From Planctomycetota bacterium (GTDB lineage Bacteria; Planctomycetota; Phycisphaerae; SM23-33), in NCBI GenBank assembly GCA_030635145.1, contig DAOVZK010000003.1:1-38731 (forward strand): a stretch of 38,731 nt of DNA, given 5' to 3'. Made by a program: the position numbers and the translations under genes. Below the pieces are notes generated by a model, which searched no databases, was not told the origin of the DNA, and saw only the letters and a program-made list of their open reading frames with translations. Positions 33,788 through 38,731 of the stretch are shown here, piece by piece; the stretch's first letter is position 1; each line of letters opens with the position of its first letter.

Positions 33788-33820
33788 GGGACGGCCCATC
33801 CGGGTCGTCCCGCTTTTTTT
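33788..33820 (+). terminator. Factor-independent terminator of the prepilin gene
   Basis: GGGACGGCCC and GGGTCGTCCC form a 10-bp stem (one G-U) with loop ATCC, then GC and a run of seven Ts. It lies 94 bases after the prepilin stop codon. Confidence 0.88.
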
Positions 33821-33987
33821 GCGCCACCGGCGGTGGAGGCAAATTATCGCCGCGGCCGCACCGCCGTCAACCCCCGTGTCATCCTCGCGCAGGCGGGGAT
33901 CCAGCTCTTTTCTTAAATCAGCGCGTAGGGTCGGCCATTGCCGACCATCTTCCTGCTGACTGCTGACTTGCAGAAGACGTGATTATC

Positions 33988-34019
33988 GGGACGGCCCATC
34001 GGGGTCGTCCCGCTTTTTT
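33988..34019 (+). terminator. Duplicate of the prepilin terminator
   Basis: An identical stem with one loop change (ATCG) and six Ts, at exactly +200 bases. It is part of the tandem duplication and may act as a back-up terminator. Confidence 0.8.
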
Positions 34020-34188
34020 GCGCGTAGCATCGCGACGTGAGCGGTGTGACCGCGATTATTATTGCCTCCGCTGCTAGCGGCGATATTGCTTCGCTTCCGC
34101 TCGCAATGACATATCGCGGCCGCACCGCCGTCACCCCCCGTGTCATCCTCGCGAAGGCGGGGATCCAGTTCTTTTCTTAAATCAGCGC

Positions 34189-34257
34189 GTAGGGTCGGCC
34201 ATTGCCGACAATCTTGAAACGCGTGATAAAAAAATGGTCGGGGATGGCTGACCCTAC
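34189..34257. repeat. REPIN of the GTAGGGTCGGCC family next to the transposase
   Basis: The left REP, GTAGGGTCGGCCATTGCCGA, is followed after a 27-base spacer by an inverted REP ending in GACCCTAC, whose own reading is GTAGGGTCAGCCATCCCCGA. It ends 70 bases before the RAYT start codon. Two single REPs of the same family precede it, and one inverted copy (34889-34910) follows the transposase. Confidence 0.9.
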
Positions 34258-34327
34258 CTATGTAATTTTGGCTTTCCCGGCGCGGCCGCCATTGCCGCAC
34301 AACTCATTTACTGCTATCATACCTTCC

Positions 34328-34879
34328 ATGCCGGTATATCGCCGAAATTACGAAGGGGAAATTTTTTTCTTCACAATTGTCACATGCAACCGCATGAGAA
34401 TTTTCGACAATGCGAAATACAGGTCTATGCTTTCTGATGCCATCAAAAAAACGCGCAAAGACTATCCGTGGGAAATGGCAGGAATTGTCTTGCTACCCAA
34501 CCATCTGCACATGATATGGGAGCTCCCGCAAAACGATACAAATTATTCGCGGCGGATTTCATTGATTAAACGGCATTTTACGGAATCGTATCTCGCCTCT
34601 GGAGGCCGCGAGGCGATCGTGTCGGCATCGAAAAAAATCCAACGGTACCGCGGTGTGTGGCAAAGGAAATTCTGGGAGCATACGATTCGTAACGCAAAAG
34701 ATTTCAGAATGCATCTGGATTACATACATGGTAATCCGGTGAAACATGACCTGTCAGAAACGCCAGCAGATTGGCCTTGGTCGAGTTTTCGGCGATATGT
34801 TGATATGGGGTGGTACGAATCAAATTGGCAAGGCCGAACCGATTTGCCCGATAATGTGGAATACGTTTGGAACAAATAA
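34328..34879 (+). CDS. REP-associated tyrosine transposase (RAYT, Y1 family)
   Basis: A 183-residue single-domain HUH nuclease of the Y1_Tnp superfamily, which nicks single-stranded REP sequences next to their hairpin. The metal-binding HxH is H59 and H61 in LLPNHLHMIWELP, and the candidate catalytic Tyr is Y132 in HLDYIHGNPVKH. The C-terminal DWPWSSFRRYVDMGWY is characteristic of RAYTs. The ATG at 34328 starts the conserved part (MPVYRRNYEG); an open frame from 34202 runs through the REPIN. GTAGGG-type REPs lie on both sides in inverted orientation, the standard context for the cognate substrate. The gene appears intact. Confidence 0.93.
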   Translation: MPVYRRNYEGEIFFFTIVTCNRMRIFDNAKYRSMLSDAIKKTRKDYPWEMAGIVLLPNHLHMIWELPQNDTNYSRRISLIKRHFTESYLASGGREAIVSASKKIQRYRGVWQRKFWEHTIRNAKDFRMHLDYIHGNPVKHDLSETPADWPWSSFRRYVDMGWYESNWQGRTDLPDNVEYVWNK

Positions 34880-34888
34880 GATGAAGAT

Positions 34889-34910
34889 GGTCGGCAATGG
34901 CCGACCCTAC
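34889..34910 (-). repeat. Inverted REP downstream of the RAYT gene
   Basis: A single REP of the GTAGGGTCGGCC family on the minus strand, 9 bases after the transposase stop codon. It closes a REP-RAYT-REP arrangement with the REPIN at 34189-34257. Confidence 0.88.
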
Positions 34911-34995
34911 GCCGCGTATACCATTGCCCCTCCCGCTGGGAGTTGCCGCGCCTACCAGGGATTGCCTCGCCCCCATCCCCAACCGTTTTCTGGTG

Positions 34996-35454
34996 CTACG
35001 ACTCGAAACCGAGCAGCGTTAATCCGTGGCGGATGAGGAGTTGGCGGGCGAGTGTGGTTTCGTCCACATTGATGCCCATGACGGAATTCCCGCGGGAGCA
35101 ATAGGTAAGGGCATAGGTGCTGGAGATGTTGATCTCAGCCTGCAGCAGACTCGCACATATCTCGCGAAACGACGCCGCCCCGTCCATCTCTACGAGCAGG
35201 ATTTCGCACTCGACGAAATTGTACCCCTGCCGGCGGAACAGCTCGCGAGCATGGTTCGGGTTCAGCACCACTAACCGCACCACGCACCAGTCGGTCGAAT
35301 CTACTACCGACACCCCGATAACCTCGATTTCCTTCTCCTCCAGCAGTTCGAGAATCGTGAGAAACTGCCCGACATGATTGGGCATGAAAATGCTGAACTG
35401 TATGGAAAACGGTTCCTCGTGGCCGCGGGCGGTTTGGGATGAAGTCGGCTGCAT
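34996..35454 (-). CDS. Tandem ACT-domain regulatory protein
   Basis: A 152-residue protein made of two ACT-like units: FSIFMPNHVGQFLTILELLE with a following strand at about 15-75, and VECEILLVEMDGAASFREIC ... NISSTYALTYCSRGNSVMGI at about 80-150. ACT domains bind amino acids or similar ligands and act allosterically. No catalytic domain is attached. The start at 35454 fits a TATAAT only 6 bases upstream and the absence of a ribosome-binding site, which suggests a leaderless transcript; a longer frame begins 17 codons earlier. It diverges from the PEGA lipoprotein gene. The ligand is unknown. Confidence 0.82.
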   Translation of the reverse strand: MQPTSSQTARGHEEPFSIQFSIFMPNHVGQFLTILELLEEKEIEVIGVSVVDSTDWCVVRLVVLNPNHARELFRRQGYNFVECEILLVEMDGAASFREICASLLQAEINISSTYALTYCSRGNSVMGINVDETTLARQLLIRHGLTLLGFES

Positions 35455-35460
35455 GACTTT

Positions 35461-35466
35461 ATTATA
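35461..35466 (-). promoter_or_regulatory. -10 box for a possibly leaderless ACT-protein transcript
   Basis: TATAAT on the minus strand ends 6 bases before the ATG at 35454, so transcription would begin at or next to the start codon. No good -35 hexamer is seen 17 bases upstream. Confidence 0.4.
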
Positions 35467-35498
35467 GAGATTCGTCGCGGAAAGGAAAGATAATCGGC

Positions 35499-35930
35499 TT
35501 GGCAAAATTGCTAAAACTTTGTATCATTACACGCGTGAAAACGATCTACACAATTTGCATTCTCGCTGCAATATGCACCGCCGGCGGATGCGTCGAACGC
35601 GAGTGGACCATAACCAGCGAACCGACCGGCGCACTGGTATACGTTTCCGACAAAGAAGTCGGCCGTACGCCCGTAACAATAGACTTTACGTTCTACGGGG
35701 AATACGAGGTTGTCCTCCGCAAGGAAGGGTATGAAATGCTGCGAACCAGCGTCCAGATCAGCCCACCGCCGTACGAGTGGATCGGGGCAGACTTCTTCAG
35801 CGAAATCGCACCATGGACATATCACGACCGCCGCGAAACCCTCCACGTTCTGCGAAAATACAAACCCCCGACAGACGCCGAGCTCCAACAAAGGGCACAA
35901 GAACTCCGCGAACAAAACGAGATGGAATAG
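35499..35930 (+). CDS. PEGA-domain lipoprotein
   Basis: A 143-residue lipoprotein. Signal region KTIYTICILAAICTAGGC ends in a lipobox (TAGGC) and the mature part begins VEREW. A PEGA domain follows: WTITSEPTGALVYVSDKEVG, then RTPVTIDFTFYGEYEVVLRK and EGYEMLRTSV. The C-terminal tail is a charged helix rich in Gln/Glu. The start is TTG at 35499, supported by AAAGGAAAGA 8 bases upstream. A GTG at 35535 would give a tighter signal peptide (MKTIYTIC) but lacks a ribosome-binding site, so the start is uncertain by 12 codons. PEGA domains are envelope-associated repeats of unknown binding partner. Confidence 0.85.
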   Translation: MAKLLKLCIITRVKTIYTICILAAICTAGGCVEREWTITSEPTGALVYVSDKEVGRTPVTIDFTFYGEYEVVLRKEGYEMLRTSVQISPPPYEWIGADFFSEIAPWTYHDRRETLHVLRKYKPPTDAELQQRAQELREQNEME

Positions 35931-35967
35931 CGGGCGTTGCAAAAATTTCCCGGCGGAGCAAGTGGTC

Positions 35968-36075
35968 GTGGAAAATTTCGGCGACAACGGAAGCATCAAA
36001 TACTATCGCGACTCGTCGGATGCTCATCACGTTCCCAAACGCTCACTCGGCGAACTTATCATCAAGGAATTTTGA
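35968..36075 (+). CDS. Possible 35-residue small protein
   Basis: A short frame after the PEGA gene reads MENFGDNGSIKYYRDSSDAH and continues HVPKRSLGELIIKEF to a TGA, from a GTG preceded by GGCGGAG 9 bases upstream. Codon use looks like neighbouring genes (many NNC codons), unlike random sequence. It may be a true small gene, or the 3' end of a longer gene separated from its 5' part by a frameshift with the PEGA gene. No family was recognised. Confidence 0.35.
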   Translation: MENFGDNGSIKYYRDSSDAHHVPKRSLGELIIKEF

Positions 36076-36084
36076 CGGCAAGGC

Positions 36085-36236
36085 CAAATCCGAAAAGCTA
36101 AATTCGAAATCCTAAACAATATCGAATTTCCAAAATCTAAACATTCAAAACAAAAGAGTCTACTTCTCTGCGGTGCGGGCCTTGGTTTTAATAATTCGAA
36201 TTTCGTATTTGTTTAGGATTTAGATATTCGGATTTC
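36085..36236. repeat. Imperfect long inverted repeat between convergent genes
   Basis: The left arm (36085-36126, with AAATCCGAA, AATTCGAAATCCTAAACAA) and right arm (36192-36236, TTTGTTTAGGATTTAGATA and ATTCGGATTTCGAG) are imperfect reverse complements rich in TTCGAA/TAAAC words. It sits between the PEGA/small-ORF end and the queD end. A related fragment (AATCCGAAATCC) occurs at 28706-28735 next to nadK. Confidence 0.55.
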
Positions 36237-36256
36237 GAGCTTCACCCTTTGGGTGC

Positions 36257-36619
36257 TCATTTTCCCCGGTAGACGCAGCGTGCGGTGTCGGATTCCCAAA
36301 CGGTTACAGCTGAGAGTATCGGCAAGCCGGGTTTGATTTTATCCCACAGATATTTCGCGATCATTTCGCTCGTGGAGTTCGGCAGATCGGGGATGTCGTT
36401 GAGATTGCTGTGGTCGAGGGCATCGATATGCGGAGCGACGGCAGCCTTGAGGTCGCTGAAGTCGATTAACCATCCGCGCTGCTCGTCGATCGGCCCGGTA
36501 ACGTGAAAGTCCACACGATAGCTGTGCCCGTGGAGCGAGCGGCACTTATGCCCGTCGGGTGCCTTGGCCAAACAATGCGCCGCCGAAAATTTAAACGTCT
36601 TAATCAGTTCTACTTCCAT
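36257..36619 (-). CDS. queD: 6-carboxytetrahydropterin synthase QueD
   Basis: Converts dihydroneopterin triphosphate to 6-carboxy-tetrahydropterin, an early step of queuosine and 7-deazaguanine synthesis. It is 120 residues, typical of QueD. Zinc ligands are H15 (FSAAHCL), H30 and H32 (SLHGHSY); the catalytic Cys is C26 in GHKCRS. The motifs LDHSNLND with H70 and VWESDTARC with E109 complete the site. GGGAAG precedes the ATG. Tgt, which uses the pathway product, is encoded about 22 kb earlier in the window; queC, queE and queF are not present here. A REPIN lies just upstream. Confidence 0.95.
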   Translation of the reverse strand: MEVELIKTFKFSAAHCLAKAPDGHKCRSLHGHSYRVDFHVTGPIDEQRGWLIDFSDLKAAVAPHIDALDHSNLNDIPDLPNSTSEMIAKYLWDKIKPGLPILSAVTVWESDTARCVYRGK

Positions 36620-36634
36620 TTTATCTTCCCAATT

Positions 36635-36709
36635 GTAGGCCGGGTTTTAACCCGGCAACTTGGCGATTGTTTTTTCACGCCTTTCGCGCCGGGTCAAGAC
36701 CCGGCCTAC
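36635..36709. repeat. REPIN of the GTAGGCCGGGT family, copy 2
   Basis: Inverted REPs GTAGGCCGGGTTTTAACCCG and (reading inwards from the right) GTAGGCCGGGTCTTGACCCG flank a 31-base spacer. Compared with copy 1, the left REP has matched C-to-T and G-to-A changes on the two sides of its palindrome, so pairing is kept. It lies in the divergent promoter region of queD and hsp20. Confidence 0.88.
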
Positions 36710-36773
36710 GCCTATTCTAAACCGCCAGCAGGGATTGCTCCACTGTTTTTCTGGGGGCTGCTTCAAAAGTATC

Positions 36774-36803
36774 TTGTTTATCCCATCGTCGATGCGATAC
36801 AAT
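36774..36803 (+). promoter_or_regulatory. Sigma-70-like promoter candidate for hsp20
   Basis: TTGTTT (36774-36779) and TACAAT (36798-36803) are separated by 18 bases, 45 bases before the Hsp20 start. No CIRCE element or sigma-32-type CCCCAT box was recognised. Confidence 0.4.
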
Positions 36804-36847
36804 TACCCGCGAGCAGGGAATTTCATGCATATGGAAAGGATTTATCC

Positions 36848-37264
36848 ATGAAGCATCTAACAAGGACAGATGAAGAGCAGTTTCGTAAGGCTCATCTACA
36901 TTTCGGGCATCCGATGCGAAAGGCACTTTCGTCGTCGTATCACCACTATTGTCCCGGAGAATCCTGGGCACCGCCGATCAATCTTTACGTTGACGACCGC
37001 AACTATTATGTAGTTGCCAATCTCCCCGGAACCACCGGCGAACAAATCGACATCGAGATCAAAGACAGTGAGCTGGTCATCTCCGGTTTTTGCGCGACCC
37101 CGACCCCGGAAGAAACCTTTGGAACGTTGCAGGTTGAGAACATGGAGATCGATGACGGGCGGTTCAGCAGAACCCTCGACTTACCCGACGATGTCGACGT
37201 CGAAAAAATTACGGCGACGTCGCGGCGAGGGCAATTATTGGTGACGATCCCAAAACAACAGTAG
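36848..37264 (+). CDS. Small heat-shock protein Hsp20
   Basis: A 138-residue alpha-crystallin-type chaperone that holds unfolding proteins without ATP. The ATG at 36848 follows GGAAAGGAT. The crystallin domain runs from about residue 40 (APPINLYVDDRNYYVVANLP) through IEIKDSELVISGF and the loop RFSRTLDLPDDVDVEKITA, to the late strand GQLLVTIPK. The N-terminal arm is short and His-rich (HLHFGHPMRK, SSSYHHY). It lies 27 bases before lon on the same strand, so chaperone and protease are probably cotranscribed. Confidence 0.94.
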   Translation: MKHLTRTDEEQFRKAHLHFGHPMRKALSSSYHHYCPGESWAPPINLYVDDRNYYVVANLPGTTGEQIDIEIKDSELVISGFCATPTPEETFGTLQVENMEIDDGRFSRTLDLPDDVDVEKITATSRRGQLLVTIPKQQ

Positions 37265-37291
37265 TTTGTAAACAGTAGAGAGTGTGATTAT

Positions 37292-38731
37292 ATGCAATTC
37301 AATCTGAAAAAAAATGCTGTGACTGTAGACGACGACTTAATTACCGTCAAGATACCCGATACGCCAGCTGAGGACGACGGAACCGAGCTGACGGAGCTGC
37401 CGGAAGAGATGGCGGTTTTACCCGTCCGCAACATGGTAACTTTTCCGGGGACGCTCGTGCCGCTGTCGGTTCAACGCGAAAAATCGCAGAAGCTGCTGCT
37501 GGATTTGCTGCCGGAAAACAAACTCGTCGTAACCGTCTGCCAAAAAGATCCCGACGTTGACGATCCCGGGCCTGACGATTTGTACGATATCGGCACGGCG
37601 GTGTTCATCTTAAAACTGTTGAAACTCGAGGCCGGTTCGCAAAGTCTCATCACCCAGGGCATCATGCGAGTGCGAATCGTCAAATGGATTACCACCGAAC
37701 CGTACCTCCGCGCGCGAATCGAAAAAATCGAAGACGTCGCCGAAAACGGCAAGCGAACCGAGGCGATGGTCGTAAACATTCGCGAGTTGGCACACAAAGT
37801 CGTGAATCTTTCGCCAAGCATTCCCGAGGAGGCGAATCTCGTAATCGACGGAATCGAAACCCCGGGCGGGCTGAGCGATTTTCTCGCGTCGAACATGCAG
37901 CTGGACCTCGCTGACCGCCAAATACTGCTGGAAGAACCGAACGTTGCAGCTAGGCTGCGAAAAATGATCGTCGAGCTGCAAAAGCAGTTGGAGATTCTCG
38001 AGCTGTCCGACAAAATCCGCAATCAGGTTCGCAGCGAGATCGACAAATCGCAGCGTGAGTTTTTCCTCAACGAGCAGCTCAAGGCCATCCACAAAGAGCT
38101 TGGGCATATCGACGACAAGAGCATCGAGCTCGACCAGCTGCGTGGCAAACTCACCAAGGCTGCCCTGCCGCCCGAAATCGAAATCGAAACCGACCGCGAA
38201 CTCGACCGGCTGGCCAAACTTCCCGCCTCGTCGCCGGACTATCAGGTCGTTCGCACCTACCTCGACATTATGGCCGAGCTTCCCTGGAGCGTTTCGACTA
38301 CCGACAAAAGCGACGTCAAGCGGGCTGCGAAGATTCTCAATCAGGATCATTACGATCTCGAAAAAGTCAAGCGGCGGATTCTTGAATATCTCGCGGTGCG
38401 TTCGCTGGCACCGGACTCGCGCGGGCCGATCTTGTGCTTCACCGGGCCTCCCGGAGTTGGCAAGACCTCGCTGGGCAAATCCATCGCGAGGGCGCTCGGG
38501 CGAAAGTTCATCCACATGAGCCTCGGCGGCATTCGCGACGAAGCCGAGCTGCGCGGGCACCGCCGTACTTACATCGGGGCCATGCCCGGGCGAATCATTC
38601 AGGAAATCCGCAAGGCCGGGTCCAACAATCCCGTGTTCATGCTCGACGAGCTAGACAAAGTCGGTGCCGATTTCCGCGGTGACCCCACAAGTGCCCTGCT
38701 GGAAATTCTCGACCCTGCCCAAAACGACAGT
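37292..38731 (+). CDS. lon: ATP-dependent protease Lon (5' part, runs off the window)
   Basis: The first 480 codons of a Lon protease, still open at the right edge, so the protease domain is not visible. After an acidic N-terminal tail of about 45 residues, the substrate-binding LON domain begins at LPVRNMVTFPGTLVPLSV. A coiled-coil region follows with SQREFFLNEQLKAIHKELG. The AAA+ domain has LPWSVSTTDKSD before it, Walker A GPPGVGKT at 385-392, SLGGIRDEAELRGHRRTYIG, and Walker B FMLDELDKVG around 449-458. Lon degrades misfolded and short-lived regulatory proteins. The ribosome-binding site is weak (AGAGAG). The start was chosen as the first ATG after the Hsp20 gene. Confidence 0.96.
   Translation, partial: MQFNLKKNAVTVDDDLITVKIPDTPAEDDGTELTELPEEMAVLPVRNMVTFPGTLVPLSVQREKSQKLLLDLLPENKLVVTVCQKDPDVDDPGPDDLYDIGTAVFILKLLKLEAGSQSLITQGIMRVRIVKWITTEPYLRARIEKIEDVAENGKRTEAMVVNIRELAHKVVNLSPSIPEEANLVIDGIETPGGLSDFLASNMQLDLADRQILLEEPNVAARLRKMIVELQKQLEILELSDKIRNQVRSEIDKSQREFFLNEQLKAIHKELGHIDDKSIELDQLRGKLTKAALPPEIEIETDRELDRLAKLPASSPDYQVVRTYLDIMAELPWSVSTTDKSDVKRAAKILNQDHYDLEKVKRRILEYLAVRSLAPDSRGPILCFTGPPGVGKTSLGKSIARALGRKFIHMSLGGIRDEAELRGHRRTYIGAMPGRIIQEIRKAGSNNPVFMLDELDKVGADFRGDPTSALLEILDPAQNDS

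Larger units (their letters stand above)
33725..34188. repeat. Tandem repeat array of REP plus terminator units
   Basis: Unit 1 (33725-33924) and unit 2 (33925-34188) both begin with the REP GTAGGGTCGGCCATTGCCGA, continue through the same terminator hairpin, and end with a shared block of about 74 bases (33851-33924 and 34115-34188) ending in AAATCAGCGC. Unit 2 carries an extra segment of about 64 bases containing ATTGCTTCGCTTCCGCTCGC. A third unit start is the REPIN at 34189. The 200-base offset of the first two REPs is exact. Confidence 0.85.

Noticed and set aside
34202..34327. Longer start for the RAYT gene
   Set aside because: The extension translates the REPIN itself; the conserved protein begins at 34328.
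36720..36847. CIRCE or sigma-32 heat-shock element upstream of hsp20
   Set aside because: No TTAGCACTC/GAGTGCTAA repeat and no CCCCAT-type box; only a sigma-70-like pair fits.
37610..38560. Long minus-strand open frame of 316 codons
   Set aside because: It is the antisense shadow of lon, whose frame matches the family throughout.

Overview
The window looks like a chromosomal segment from a Planctomycetota bacterium, probably class Phycisphaerae. This is inferred from gene content and was not tested by a search. The main pointers are a TPR protein carrying two RNA-polymerase alpha-CTD-like domains, a eukaryote-type UDP-sugar pyrophosphorylase, a type II-style prepilin-like protein with an AAAGGAG ribosome-binding site, PEGA and ACT proteins, dense families of extragenic palindromes, and envelope genes (BamD-like, LptE-like, KdsA) implying an LPS-type outer membrane. 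No rRNA, tRNA, CRISPR array or prophage was recognised.

Layout. 1-88 is a cluster of palindromes. 497-5421 (+) holds a BamD/YfiO-like TPR protein, an LptE-like lipoprotein, FtsH and dihydropteroate synthase FolP. 5658-6059 is a stand-alone receiver protein. 6068-9170 (-) holds MiaB and the TPR/double alpha-CTD protein. 9491-14481 (+) holds a lipid-kinase-family protein translationally coupled to KdsA, a hybrid histidine kinase and Tgt. 14830-17895 is a nitrogen operon, amtB-glnB-porin, with a near-perfect sigma-54 promoter and a clear terminator. 18013-19800 (-) is a secreted AMMECR1-like/alpha-toroid protein. 20220-23660 (+) holds a GH35 glycosidase and an HU-like protein. 23977-28478 holds a DUF2520 Rossmann protein (-), then GlyA, a GT2 glycosyltransferase and DeoC (+). 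28743-32221 (-) holds NAD kinase, a secreted coiled-coil protein and a UAP-type pyrophosphorylase. 32929-33693 (+) is the prepilin-like gene. 33694-34910 is a repeat array with a RAYT (Y1) transposase. 34996-36619 holds a tandem-ACT protein (-), a PEGA lipoprotein (+) and QueD (-). 36848 to the right edge holds Hsp20 and a Lon protease that runs off the window.

How genes fit together. BamD-like, LptE-like, FtsH and KdsA point to outer-membrane and LPS biogenesis. Tgt and QueD belong to queuosine-tRNA modification. AmtB, GlnB and the porin form an ammonium-acquisition module. FtsH, Lon and Hsp20 are protein-quality control.

The most unusual material is non-coding. Three REP/REPIN families share a GTAG head but have unrelated palindromes, and one family surrounds the RAYT gene. 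A roughly 245-bp MITE-like element with terminal inverted repeats occurs three times, each time between genes. A 31-bp hairpin repeat occurs in two opposite copies. A 200-bp terminator-bearing unit is tandemly duplicated. At protein level the TPR/double alpha-CTD protein and the AMMECR1-like/toroid fusion stand out.
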